Both the position numbers and the translations under genes were made by a program. A DNA stretch of 64,000 bases. Source: Certhia americana. Taxonomy: Eukaryota > Chordata > Aves > Passeriformes > Certhiidae. The notes below the pieces were generated by a model that worked only from the letters and a program-made list of their open reading frames with translations, was not told the origin of the DNA and did not search any database. Position 1 is the stretch's first letter, and each line of letters opens with the position of its first letter. Of this stretch, positions 38,138 through 50,274 are shown piece by piece. The stretch covers positions 81,785,133 to 81,849,132 of the forward strand of contig CM031858.1 in the NCBI GenBank assembly GCA_018697195.1, written 5' to 3'.

Positions 38138-38281
38138 AAATGGAGGCTGGACACCATGGACTTCTTGGTCACCTTGTAGCACCACTTGTGGAATAGGCTT
38201 TCAAGTTCGTCAGCGTTCCTGCAGCAATCCAACCCCTCGACATGGAGGACGTGTCTGTGTGGGACAGAATCGTGAGGAGAG
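38138..38281 (+). CDS. SEMA5A: SEMA5A exon D: thrombospondin type-1 repeat 2 (main part)
   Basis: This exon carries most of the second thrombospondin type-1 repeat. It begins after ATTCTACCAG and ends before GTGAGT. It is a symmetric phase 2-2 exon of 144 bp, so skipping it would keep the reading frame. The core is textbook: [17 protein letters not shown] with the W-x-x-W-x-x-W-x-x-C tryptophan ladder and the O-fucosylation motif CSTTCG. The strand [18 protein letters not shown] and the segment VCVGQNREE follow. In this family the arginines and tryptophans form a stacked core, and the basic face is a candidate glycosaminoglycan-binding surface. The last cysteine of this repeat is supplied by exon E. 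Confidence 0.95.
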
Positions 38282-41200
38282 GTGAGTTATCTTTTTTCTG
38301 TCATCTGTTTTAATTTCTTCTGCGCAGTTGTATACCACAGGACATTTTCTCCTTGATTTGCCTTGGTTTTCCCTTCCCTTTCATTTCCCTCTCTCTTTAA
38401 CTTCACTGCTGTACGGTACAGTATTCCCATTAACATGGCTGTGGGTCTGCAGCAATTCTTTCATCTTTCACTTAACTTCATCCCTCCCAAGCCACCTGAG
38501 ATCTCCTGGTACTGCCAGAGAATTGTGCTGAAGCAACCTGCTGCTGTCCCTTGAGACCCTGAAAATTGATTCTCCTTGAAAATTGATTGCACTGTGTTTG
38601 AATTGTAACTCAGCCGGCCTCAAGACCTGGAATTCAGAGCAAAATATAATAAGGTCACAGCACTATGTTACTGATGCTGTGAGTTCATTTTTTCTGTTGT
38701 AAATGAATTAAGCATTTCTACAATGTGGAAGGAAGTTTCAAGGGCTTTGTTTTCTATTCAATAAATATAATACACCTTGAGCTCAAATATCTTTAGTAAG
38801 GCTTCAAGCTTGGTGGGATTTTTTTAAATTGTTTTTATATATTTTTTAACCTCCGAGCAGATCAATTTTTCTCAGATTTTGATTTCACTATGTACTGTTT
38901 TGGCACCAGACTAAGTATTTTGTCACTAGCTCAGAATGTCAAGTTCAGGCCTTTCATCCTATTTTACATGCACCCTAATTACATATCTAAGTTACGTGGA
39001 TCCTACATGCACCTCTAATTTTTGTGTTCACTGTTTTAACAGGAATTAAGTATTTCTTTAAACCAAGCTAGAATATATTCAGAAAAACTACAACTCTTGT
39101 CTGCTTTATGTGTTTCCAGAGTCATACCAGAAAGCTAGGTAGCAGAAGACTAGCATTGGTGTGAAAATTTGGAGTCCTGTAGTCATCCATTTCAAATGAT
39201 GTATGCAGATATATTTCCTTCCAATATGTACTTACAGCTTACTTCAGTGTTTCTGTATGGATGATGTAGTATCCTGTATGGCTGTTGGATGTAAACTAAA
39301 GTCAGTAACTTTTATGAAGAGTTTCAGTGAAGCATTTAATTAAACACCAACTCTAGCATTTCTTCAGATTAAGAGATTCGCTGAAGCAAGATTGCATCAC
39401 ACATTTATGTATTAGAGGATCACCAGGGACCTGGTCTTTCTAACTCTTAAATGTAAAGGATCAGTATCACAGAATATGTGAACATTTCTCGCTGTTTCAA
39501 GGCCATGAATATTTACCGTTTCATTCCAGAGGAGAGGATTTTTGTTCTTTTGTAAATTGCTTTCTGAAAATAGGTTGCCCAACCAGAAAGCCATCACCAT
39601 CAAACATAGATTGTATCTGCTCTTATTTAGCTCTGGCCCAGCATGAATAACAGATATTGATTTTCCAGAACTGAGAGGTCAGTCCAGGGCAGGACACAAC
39701 AAGACTAAACATAGAAAAAAAAAGTTCAGTTTTGAAAGACTTTGGGGTGATGGACTATAGATGGTAATAGTAATTGTTCATTTTAGTTTAACATGGAATA
39801 AAAGTTTGATAAGAATTTTCACAGAAATAAAGGAAACCATGAGAAATACTTTCTTATTTATACAAGCACTAAGACAGTGGGTGCACTGTAAAAGCAGTTA
39901 CAAACTGGAAAGTGACTTATGAGTTGAAATAATAGCAGTCCAGGATTGAATTTTGGTATGCAACAGTTATGAAGGAACAATAAGCTTATGTTGCTTTGCT
40001 TTTGTAGCCTGCCACTTATTTGTCCTCTCTATCTTTGTTCAGCAGCAATCTGGGATGAATGTGCCTGTGAGTTTACTGCAGGATGCCTTTTTCTCTCAGA
40101 GTTCTTCTGTCACTGTTTTCTGTTTCTTTGAAAGAACCTTCACTCCCAATAGCCCTGCTTCTTGCTCACTCACAGCTTGCTCACAGCTGACCTTCCTGCC
40201 TCTACCTTGGTTTTGTTTGTTAGCCATGTTATGTCCTGATACTTGTTATTATTTTTTTAAGTGCCTTTAATTTTTTTTCCAGAGGGTGCAGTAAGTTAGG
40301 AAATTCTGTCAAATAATTCGTAAAGCAGCGAGAGGAATGAGGAATCAGTTATTTGCCAGGATTTTTGCCAGTGTTAAGCCAAGTACTTGGATAAATCTTT
40401 TCAGAGCTGTAAAAAACAGAAAGTCCTGGGATATTTGACAGCCAGGGCCCACCCCATCCCCGCAGCAGGGGAGCAGGGCAAGCCTGGAGATTGTGACCAG
40501 ATCCAACCAAGAGTCTAGATCCTAGTGACATCATGACAATGAGAGAAGTCTGAAGTCCAGGTAGGAAACGAAACCACAAGTCAGGGTTAGGATCAGGTTA
40601 AATAGAGCTCCGTGGCCCATGGGTGTGGGTGGAGGAACCAGGGGAAGCTGGCTGGGGCAGTTAGAGTTTCATGAGTGTCCTCATGGTTCTGCCAGCTTGT
40701 AGAGAATTTTTAGCTGGGGGGGGGGCAATAGAGTACCAGCATTTACAGTAGTATTATTTCACTGTTTCACTCTCATTGAGTTACATCAGCACCAAATGGA
40801 AACAGTTCCTTTGAGCCCATACCATGTAGGCAGGCTGAACAAATATTACATGTGCAGTAACTCCTAAGAAACATTTACTGGTTTTGAATCCAAAGTGCCA
40901 AGAAGCAATTTCTCAGATTTTCTTATTTAAATCAACCAATCTTTATAAATAGCCTAACAGTTCACTTTTTTGATAACCAAGCTCGTATGTAAAATGAACA
41001 TATATTTAATATTAGTAAAAATTTGAATTAGTTGGTTTACACATTGAGTGCATTTGTCTTTGTAAACATGCACACTCTAATCACCTTCATATTTTCAGGA
41101 GTATAAATATAGGATTCAGTTTCAGAGCCATCTACGTGCCAAACTTTGAAACAGCTTTTCAACAAGCAGTGATTTCAATAGAAATCCAGGACATTACTGC

Positions 41201-43386
41201 ATAGAAAGCAATCACAAAAAAAGGCAGCATATATCTGAGGTAAATTTACCTCCAGATGTGGATACATATTCAGCTTGAGAGTATTTGTTCATGTGTTAAG
41301 AACTAAATGTTTGTCTAGGATATATTTGTTTTACCTCATGAAAGCCATGATCCTATCATGGCTAATGTATCAGGCAGCTCTGTGCTTGCTGACCATTCCC
41401 TTGAAATCAATGGCAATATTTGCCAATTTAAAGTGTTGAAGATAGGTTAAACTGTTTCATGCTCTGCTGCTAAAGGGGTGTTTGGGAAGGGGGGGGGAAA
41501 GCAGTTGAGAGATAACAGCAAATACTCATATTACAAAGCAAATTCCCCTTGTAGAAGTAGGTCAAAAGTGCAGCTGATGTGCATTTAGGCAGAATATGGA
41601 GAGGGAGTAAAAATAACATTATAACAAAATTTGCTAATCAGATAATATTTTTGTAGTTAAAACTCCAGATGGAAGACATCTTGATGAATTCCTTAGGGGC
41701 TTAATTTTTCTCATTTTTCCTGTATAAGAAATATTCACTGAAGCTGCTGGAAATTCTCTAGATCTTAGTTTATAGAGTCTGTAGTATCCTGTCTTGACAT
41801 TATCATGGAGTGAGATTGTTTGTTCTTCCAATTATACACTTACATGGAAGATGCTGTAGATACGGCCTCCACTGGTCCCCCTCCTATCTTTGCAGAAATG
41901 AGACATTAAGTGAGACATTAAAATGAGAATCCCTTGCTTTCAGTGGATGCACTTATCTTTTCTTACACAGGAAAGAACAGAAAAAAAGCATGGCAATTAG
42001 CAAAGTAAATTGGCTGCAGAAAAGGAGTGAATGTTTGAAAGCCCTGTATATTTTGGGTGTATAAAACGATTAGAAGCAGGACATATTGTTGCATTGTTTT
42101 GTACATGGTTCTCAGCAAACATTCAGCTTTTGTGCTTGTTTCCATGAGAAATAGGAACTGCTGAGAGTCAAGTGCCTGCTCTGTGTAGCACTGCTTGTTT
42201 CTGAGTACTGTGAACAAGCCCAGTCCACTTCAGCAGGGAAGTGGAAACACCTCTAGGCTTTAGGCTTGCTTGCACTCCCATGGATGTCTTGTCTGCTGGG
42301 AAATGTCTGTTCCCACCCCCCCTTGCTTTCGTTGCTCCCTCTCTTCCACAGTAGCCCCTGGGACTGCATGCCACCATCCACAGTCTCTTGGATGGGTGTT
42401 TCTGTCAGTGTAACAATCTCAATCCAGTAGGGCATGTGCATGTCGTGCACCTGCCTTCAGTTAAAGGAATCTGGCATTCCCATCAGCCTCCGTACAGTCT
42501 GTGCATCCCAGTAAATCAACAGCTGGTAATCACCACTACCCACTACAGTACATTGCCCAGGAAGGGGCAGACAGGGATGAAGCTTAGTTTGTTTTTCTTA
42601 AACACATGGTAGTATAACATAGTTCAAAATTACAAAGTTTTTGTTTAAATAGCATCTCTCTGTGGAATAAAAAGGGCATATTTGTAACTGTCATGCAGTT
42701 AGCCTGTAGTACTCCATGCTGGATAGCAGCACTGAAATAAATTGAATTAATTGATGTCTTACTAAAGGTTGAGATCTTTATAGGAACAAGGACAGTAATG
42801 CTAGTTGCACTGAAATTGTAGTTGTAAAATTTGCTGTAGGCACTAATAGCTGTGGACACAACTGGACAGAGGATGTTCACCCTTCCCCCAGTATGACAAT
42901 TCCTTTATTAGGGCATTTGAACTTGGGTTCACTTCAAGGGAAATGTGAAGGATCGCTGTACAAAACCCACATTTCTCTAGGCTGTTCTCCATTCTGACCT
43001 CACGGCGGTTAGGTTAGGGGAGAGGGCAGTGGTTTCACAGATTCAAGTTTCTTGCATTGCATGTTTTGTTGAATTACTGTAAAATGTTAGCCCTGTGGGT
43101 CCTGAGAACAAAATTAAGAGGGGAAGAAAGAGCAAAAGGGAAAAAGGGTTGCTGAGCGACTTGAAATGCAGCCAAGAGTAGATATAATGAAACTTGGCTC
43201 AAAGCCCCATGCTGTAGCACAGTTCTCAAAGATCAATTGCAGGGATGTCTATAGCTGTGAAAACATACCTGATGTTTTCAAAGGCTGGCTGACTGAAATG
43301 AAAATAAGATTCTACTTGTATGCTGTGTTGGTTTTTGGTTTGTTCTCCCTTTTTTTGGTTTTATTTTGGGTGCGGTGGGGTGGGTG

Positions 43387-43419
43387 TTTTGTTTGTTTGT
43401 TTGTTTGTTTGTTTTGTTT
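43387..43419. repeat. (GTTT)n microsatellite
   Basis: About eight GTTT units with one expanded unit, within a wider T/G-rich region. Confidence 0.9.
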
Positions 43420-44361
43420 GGGTTTTTGTTTTCCTGGAAAAAAAAAGGAAAAATTGATGGTGTTGACTTTAAAAATAAAACAAATAACCAACTGTTTCCT
43501 AAATTGAAGCAGTTTGCATAGAGATTTTAGGGCTTTTTTTCAGCTGTATCTTTAATGAGTGTTGGATAATAGAATTGCCAGTACTTTGATGTGTTTACTG
43601 AGAAGGGTCACTGCTATTAGGTTTCTATTCTGTCTCCTGCTTAAGTGAGAGAGGGGGGGGTCAGGCACATAGACACTAAAAGATCCACTGCACAGTGACA
43701 TGACTGTCCTTAAAGTGACATCTGTCATACCTAATTTCAGGTATTCACAAACGTGAATGTTTGTGTGTGCATCAGGTGTCTGAACTTCCACTGTGATCTG
43801 TAGAAATTTAGTCAATACAGGCTGTGGAGAATAGTAATTTGTGTCCTTCTGCTGTATATCCCTTAACTTCTTCAAATCAATCATTCTAATCTCCTTAGTT
43901 TGTATTGACAAGATTGCCATTGCCTTTAATGGACGCTTAGATGTCTGTCTCCTATGTACCATTTATAGTCAAAGAAAATCAATCTGTACATTGAGGGGTG
44001 TATTTATATGACCTTTGCTTTAGGGTGACAGAAATCATATTTTTAACTGGGCTGTTTCTTTCCACGAGCTATTGTTCTAGTTAGATTACTACTTCGTTTT
44101 TAGATAGCTACACTGTACATGCCTTGATTTTAAGGCAAGACAAGTTCCTAATTTTACTTCTTCATGGCTGAATATCAGTAATTCTCAACTTCATGGCAAT
44201 TTGCTTTAGCCTCAGTGTGTCTCTCAAATTAACCTAGCACATCTTCATTAAGAACTGAAATTATGCAAAGTTTGTACTAATTTGACTAAATAGATGCTGA
44301 TGTTGCATCTATATTTTATTGACTACATTCTACAAATGATCCAGAAGAAATTATCACACAC

Positions 44362-44403
44362 ATTCACATAAATGACTGCATTTATTCACATAAATGACTG
44401 CAT
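44362..44403. repeat. 20-bp direct duplication
   Basis: ATTCACATAAATGACTGCAT occurs at 44362-44381 and 44384-44403, separated by two bases. Confidence 0.95.
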
Positions 44404-44964
44404 GTGAGAAAGAATGTGTGCAGTTGGAGTTTTAGGGGAAGAATATCCAGGCAGAGAACATTCTTATGTATCTTTAATGATGGCATAATGTGAACTGTAA
44501 TGTGTGCACCCAAATCACGCACTGAAGAATCCTGACACCAGATTTATAAATATTGAGGGTTTGGGCATTTTTTCAGTTTCCAGAGGAAAGGTCAATACAA
44601 GCTGTGAATAATTTTCTTAACTCTACAGAAGCAGAAAACTAAATGTCACTCCCCACTCACAGTCTTTAGATTTTGAGGGAGCTGCCCAGACCTAGGGACA
44701 AAATGTGAATTTTAGGGTCCAGCATATGTGATAAATCTACTTTTGTATGTTATTTACACCACCAAAATTATTTTTTTGCTCTCCACAGAGTTGCAAATGT
44801 TGAAATTTCTTATAATGAAGGATGATGAAGAATTAGATCTTGCAGATATTGGGGCTTTCTAAAAACAAACAAAAGAACTGTTGTAGTTATTCTTGTTGAA
44901 AATGACAACTGTCCATACTGTCATTTCTCTTTGAAAATGAGAATGAAAATTTTTCTCTTTGAAA

Positions 44965-44989
44965 AGTTATTCATTGAAAATGAATAACT
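44965..44989. repeat. Perfect 11-bp inverted repeat, 3-base loop
   Basis: AGTTATTCATT (44965-44975) pairs with AATGAATAACT (44979-44989). It lies next to two copies of CTCTTTGAAAA. Confidence 0.85.
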
Positions 44990-46106
44990 GGAGTATTCGA
45001 GTCAGTTTTCACTGTAGAAGAGTGTAAAGAGATGAAAACTTGTTAGAGGGGCAAGATGACATTGGATTTTGGTGGAATGGTGTAAAAACTGAGGAAATAC
45101 TATATCAGATTGATTTGTTCATTCAGGACAGTCAGTATTGTAACAAGAGCTACCCAGATGCATCCATAAAATATCAGAGAATATGAAATTCAGGGTTTTC
45201 TGTTTCCTGACTGTGCTGTGTGTTTGTTTTATCTATGTAAAAGCTTGGTCTCTTAGAGAGCCCTAGTCACACTTGCTGATGGCCCAAATCCTTTGGACCT
45301 GTGTAGTGGTTCTTTAAAAAGCAGCATATGCTATGGCTAGAATTATTGGATGGCACACTCAAAAAATCAGGAGTCTTAGATTTCTACAAAAATTTTAAAA
45401 CTCAGCTGAAGCTGGGACCTTCCCACATGTCTGAATGTATTGTTACAATAATGACAATTCAATACTGCATCCCTCAAGAATCTACTAGGACTCTGAATCA
45501 GTTTGCAGCCTATGGGAAAATCCTTCAAAGATTAAAATAGCTAAAAACTCCTTTTAAAAGACAAAGTAATAACATTATACACAAGTCCAGTTCTTTAAAC
45601 CTAGAATCAATGCTGTAGCTTTTATATTGCCTGTAGAAGCAGAGATGGTCTGAAAAGCAAAAAGCAAGTGTAGCTATCTGAAGATGAGAGAGAGATGGAT
45701 CCTAATCAGTTCTTAGCTGGAGACCGATAAAAGACTGCCTGCATGAATGTTTGTCTTCTGTTTGGTTGACTGCCACAGAAGGATAGTCACAACTGGTTTT
45801 AATATAGTTTGCAATCTTGCTTACGTGACCACAGTACAATCACATGGCTGCATTGCATGGAATGTCTAAAGTCACTGAATAAAGCAAAAAAATTCTCCAC
45901 CCACACAATTGCAACCTAAAAATCCCACTCAAATGTTTAGACACTCTGTGTGGTGTGACATCTGTTAGTGCAGTGCCTAATGAGTAGGGAGAGGCCCTTT
46001 GTATAAAATATTTCCCTCTACAAATATCTACCTGAATTTTGCAGATGAGGGAGGTCTTGTCTTGATAATAAATAGATTCTTTGCCTCCTTATTTCTCTTC
46101 TCACAG

Positions 46107-46254
46107 GTACTGCAATGAGCATTTGTTGTGCCCCCCTCATGTGTTTTGGACAGGCTGGGGGCCATGGGAGCGCTGCACGGCTCAGTGTGGAGGAGGGATC
46201 CAGGCACGGCGCAGGACATGTGAAAATGGTCCTGACTGTCCTGGCTGCAGTGTG
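46107..46254 (+). CDS. SEMA5A: SEMA5A exon E: end of TSR2 and start of TSR3
   Basis: This is the last exon of the gene that I can see in the window. It is preceded by TTTCTCTTCTCACAG and followed by the donor GTAAGC. Its first base completes an arginine codon, then 49 codons follow (phase 2 to 0). The protein reads YCNEHLLCPP, closing repeat 2, then FWTGWGPWERCTAQCGGG, opening repeat 3, then IQARRRTCENGPDC and PGCSV. Repeat 3 has the tryptophan ladder, but its CTAQCG has Q where O-fucosylation needs S or T. The next expected residues, which complete repeat 3, are not encoded before 64000, so the following intron is at least 17.7 kb. Read-through past the donor meets a stop codon at 46321-46323. 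Confidence 0.95.
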
Positions 46255-46312
46255 GTAAGCAATTTTCAGCTTTCTCTTCATCAAATATCAAAATGCCACA
46301 TATGTTTCTCTG

Positions 46313-46625
46313 TCATAGAATAATAAAATCATTTAAGTTTGAAAGGACCTCTAAGGTTAACAAGTCCAACCATTAACCCAGCTCTGGAAACTCCTCCATT
46401 GAATGATATTCCCAGGAGCCTCATCTATGTCTGTCTTAAATAGCTGCAGGGATGGTGACTCTGCCACTTCTCTGGGCAGTCTGTGCCAGTGCCTGATGAC
46501 CCTTTCAGTGCAGAAATTTTTCCTAATATCCAATATAAACCTCCTCTGGCAAAACTTGAAGTCATTTCCACCTGTCCTGACACTAATGCTCTATGTCTGT
46601 AAAGCATCTAAGTATGTCTATAAGC
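46313..46625 (-). mobile_element. CR1 LINE 3' fragment, antisense
   Basis: The fragment starts TCATAGAATAATAAAATCAT, a CR1 3' terminus in reverse. It continues with AAAGGACCTCTAAGGTTAAC, AAGTCCAACCATTAACCCAG, GGGATGGTGACTCTGCCACT and TTTTTCCTAATATCCAATAT. It lies only about 58 bp after SEMA5A exon E. The right end is approximate. Confidence 0.87.
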
Positions 46626-48220
46626 TCACATGAGTAGTCACCAGACTGCTTTTATCTTTGTGTTGCTTGTGTGTGCTGAAATCCACACAATTTTTCAATC
46701 AGATATATATAAAATTTGGCTTTTTTCACAGTATCATCTGGAATTTAAGCTTCTTGAGGCAAGGTTGGTGCAGATGTAGGTGTGTCATTTCAGGTTTACA
46801 GTGGTTTTTTTTTTTCTTATCATCAGAGTGCATAGGAACCCTAGCTATGAGCCCAGGACTCCAGAGTACCATGTTCTGTACAGCAGAGCAAAAGCTAAGT
46901 TTCACATCTAAATGCATAAAGAGCCAATCAGTGAATGTATGGAAGCACCGGGAAAGTGCCAAGGTGAGACTGGATAGTAGTAGTGATCTTGGCACAGCAG
47001 CAGCCTAGCATCTGTCAGACTTTGAATCTGCAGTGGGATGATTTAAATGAGTAGAAGTACTTTATTGATACCCAGTTTATTAAGAGAAACATATGAGAAA
47101 ACAAGTAGGGGATTTTTCTTATATCTGAACAAACAGATGTGGGTAGGTAAAGAGGTAGAAGAAATTCTTTTTTTTTTTCTTTTCACAATTAAACCAATTC
47201 TTACATGTTTTAATTTCAGAGAGATATAATTCTTTTGTCATAATCTGTGGTCTGTTTGTCAGATTGGCAGCAATTCAGTACAAAAGAAAGGATCATTTAT
47301 TACCTTTTTCTAAGTTGAAAATTTTGTGCATTTTTCCAGGATTTTTTCTCTTTCTAAAATTTAGTCTGGTGATAGAATTGTATTTTCAGTGGATTAAAAA
47401 ATCCAAGAGGCTTGTTCTTTTTTTTAGTTGAACTTTAAGAATTAACCCAAAAACGTAGAATTATATCAGGTTTTCCAAAATATTTATCTCTTCTGATGGT
47501 ACACAAAAAAAAGCAGACATATGGTCTAGATATATTGTTAAATCTTTCTGACTTAAAAAGAGCACAATATGAAGGTTTTCTACCTCATTTGTTCCTATTT
47601 ATCTTATAATAATGTTTGTGAATTATAGTGGCTTTTTATTCTGCAGAGAATCTTCCCATGGTCTTAAATCAAAAATATGTGGCTCTAATTTTCTTGGAAA
47701 GCTCTTTGAGGAAAGTAGGAAAATTTTTAGTATAAAAATTCCTTATTATAGTTGATTTGAGATCAATGGTACTGGGGTTTATAATTTATTGACAGTGTTA
47801 GCACATACTCTGCTGCATCATAGAATAGTTCAGCTATGGAAATGTTCTAGAGATTTTTTATTAATTAGTAAATTATTATGTTGATGGTTTCAAGCTTTGG
47901 AGTACATAGTTGTCTTGCTAAAACTTAGGCACCAATGGAAACCCATCCAGTGTAGAAATCCTCTATAAACCCTGGTGTTCTTGCAAGACAAAGGACTGTG
48001 GTACAAAGTGTGTTGTCTGTTTAAGTTTCACTGAATTTGATCCTTTGAGTTACCTGTCATAACTCAGAGGCTTTGCAGCCATAGCACAGCCTAGTCACTA
48101 AGTGTAGCTGGAGAAAAAGTACTTTCTTTCTTCTCAGAGTTTGTTTCATTAATCTAAGAAAGTGAAATCAGAAATATTTTTATGCCTTCTTGTAATTGTT
48201 GAATGGATTGAATATTTATA

Positions 48221-48250
48221 TTAATAAAGTCTTATGAATGACTTTATTAA
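48221..48250. repeat. Perfect 11-bp inverted repeat, 8-base loop
   Basis: TTAATAAAGTC (48221-48231) pairs with GACTTTATTAA (48240-48250). Function unknown. Confidence 0.85.
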
Positions 48251-49041
48251 GCCAAATATGAAACTTGTTGGATATTCTTGTGCTTCAACCAAATTTTTTG
48301 TTTTATTGTAGTAGGTACGTATTTTTCCAAACAGTCAGAATTATGAATTTTTACCATAGTGAATAAAGGAGAACTTAATGTGTCTTAATCTTAAGAACTT
48401 AATGTCTCTTCTTACTACTGTTTTCCATTCTTTACTGGTTGTAGTGATACTCAGCTTATGATGTGCAAGATATTTAGTAAATTTAGTTTATTTCAAAAAA
48501 CTTTTTATCTTGAATATCTCTCAGTACCTGAGAAGATAAAAAATGAACGGAAGTATTGCAGTGAAAGTGGTAGTAGTCTATAGTATCCACTGTTCGTTTT
48601 GTCTGGAGTAAAAGATGTTATGAGCCAAACATTTACCACATGAATTAAAGACATAGGTGGGAGTAGACTCAGGGACTTAAAGTGTCCGGTTCTCTCAACC
48701 ATTAAATGATAGCTTTAAACTATAAAGAGACTCTCCAGGTTTCTGGTTTACCTTCTTCAACGAGGATGAGCTCTGTGAAACCTTCACAACATTTGAGCAG
48801 CATGAATTGCAGCTGAATAGCTCAGCATCTGTGGCCTGTGAAGAGGAGAAGGAAAAAGGGTAGAGGACTGGTGAACTTATTATTTAAAAAAGATAGTAAC
48901 TACGTTAGACTACATTTCATCTTGAAATGAAATGTTTGATGCATCAGAGATGTAGGATGGATGAAATGCTGTCTTGGGGTCCCTTTCAACTGTGCCAAGT
49001 CTTTGATTTTAGAACATTGTTGTTAGGGAATCATGGGTAAA

Positions 49042-49062
49042 AACAACAACAACAACAACAAC
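49042..49062. repeat. (AAC)7 microsatellite
   Basis: Seven uninterrupted AAC units, followed by further imperfect units to about 49073. Confidence 0.9.
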
Positions 49063-50216
49063 AAAAACAACAACTGTTTTTCTAAGATTTAAGAAAGGAA
49101 ACCTTACAGTATGCTTGCCAGAAGTATCAGGGGACCAGATTTAATTTCTTTGGAGAACCTGCCTCTTCTATTTTCTCATCTGCAACCTGCCTGTGAGACT
49201 GCAGTATAGCCAAGCCTAATCTGTTTTTCTGTCCTTATTGTGCAGCTTTTACCATATCAATGGCTATTGTCTGTGTCCACCTAATGATTTATACCACATA
49301 GTTTTTAATGAACAGTGTTTCTTCCTTTTAGTTTGATTGTATTGCTCCTAGGCTGCAATATCACAGCAGGCAGCTACTGTCTCTGCTTGTCCTTTTGCAT
49401 GTTTCTCATCAGTTGGTTCTTTGACTTCATCTGTCTTACAGCAGATATCAGCCAAGCCACTTGAATGTTTCTTATCAGGACTCAGTAGAGTTCCCTACCA
49501 TTATTTCCAACTTATTTTATAAAATAATAATGATAAATCTTTTGATACATGTAAATATTCCACAGCAAGAAAACTGTGACAGTATCTTAAAGATGAATCT
49601 GTTACTTAAGTGCACTCAATACATGAAAATGGATGGCCAGAGACTTAGGACTGAAGGCATTTTCACTGAATACAGAAAACCATAAATCAATATGATACAG
49701 GAGAATTAGACCATAGAGACACATAAAGGTCAAAAAGATGAAGTTCGAAATCAAAATCTGGAGTCATGAGGTCCTGTCAAAGTCTTTAAGTTAATCAAAG
49801 CTACTAAAGAGTGCTTAAAATTTTCTACTAAGAGATAGAACCACCACAACCAAATTTAAGAGCAGCTAAAATCTGGTAACAGGAAGCTTAAACATATCAC
49901 AAAATTAATCTCATGTATGTAGGTGATATAGGCACTAGAGAAGGAACTGTGGAATTTTCTGGACTGTGCTAATGTGACTCAGAGGACAAACATCTTCAGG
50001 TTTTGCAGCATACTCAGATAAGCTGTATGTTTGCTTCAGAAAATGCTTCTTTTCCCTTGAGAAGCATAATCCCACTTGAATTTGCCTCAGGCCAGTAATA
50101 AAAGAATAACTTTTAAAAGAATTATTATTAGAATGAGGAATTTAGTTTGAGGCTCAAGTTGGGTGACATGCTTTATGTATATATTTGTCTGTGTTCTCAT
50201 TTCAGTCATACTAACA

Positions 50217-50274
50217 TATACATTAATCTTAATTTTTGTACTGGGTATACATTAATCTTAGTTTTTGTACTGGG
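50217..50274. repeat. 29-bp tandem duplication
   Basis: Two adjacent 29-bp copies (50217-50245 and 50246-50274) differ at one base (A/G in the middle), so the duplication is likely recent. Confidence 0.95.

Larger units (their letters stand above)
38282..46106 (+). other. SEMA5A: SEMA5A intron between exons D and E
   Basis: The intron begins GTGAGT and ends TTCTCACAG. It contains an unclassified GC-richer segment (about 40340-40725), a GTTT tract (43387-43419), a 20-bp direct duplication (44362-44403) and an 11-bp inverted repeat (44965-44989). I recognise no further exon. Confidence 0.85.

Noticed and set aside
43552..43962. 136-codon minus-strand frame
   Set aside because: No recognisable domain and ordinary intronic composition.
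47818..47850. TCATAGAATAGTTCAGCTATGGAAA as a CR1 end
   Set aside because: Only about 25 bases resemble a CR1 terminus and no CR1 3' UTR follows; too short to call.
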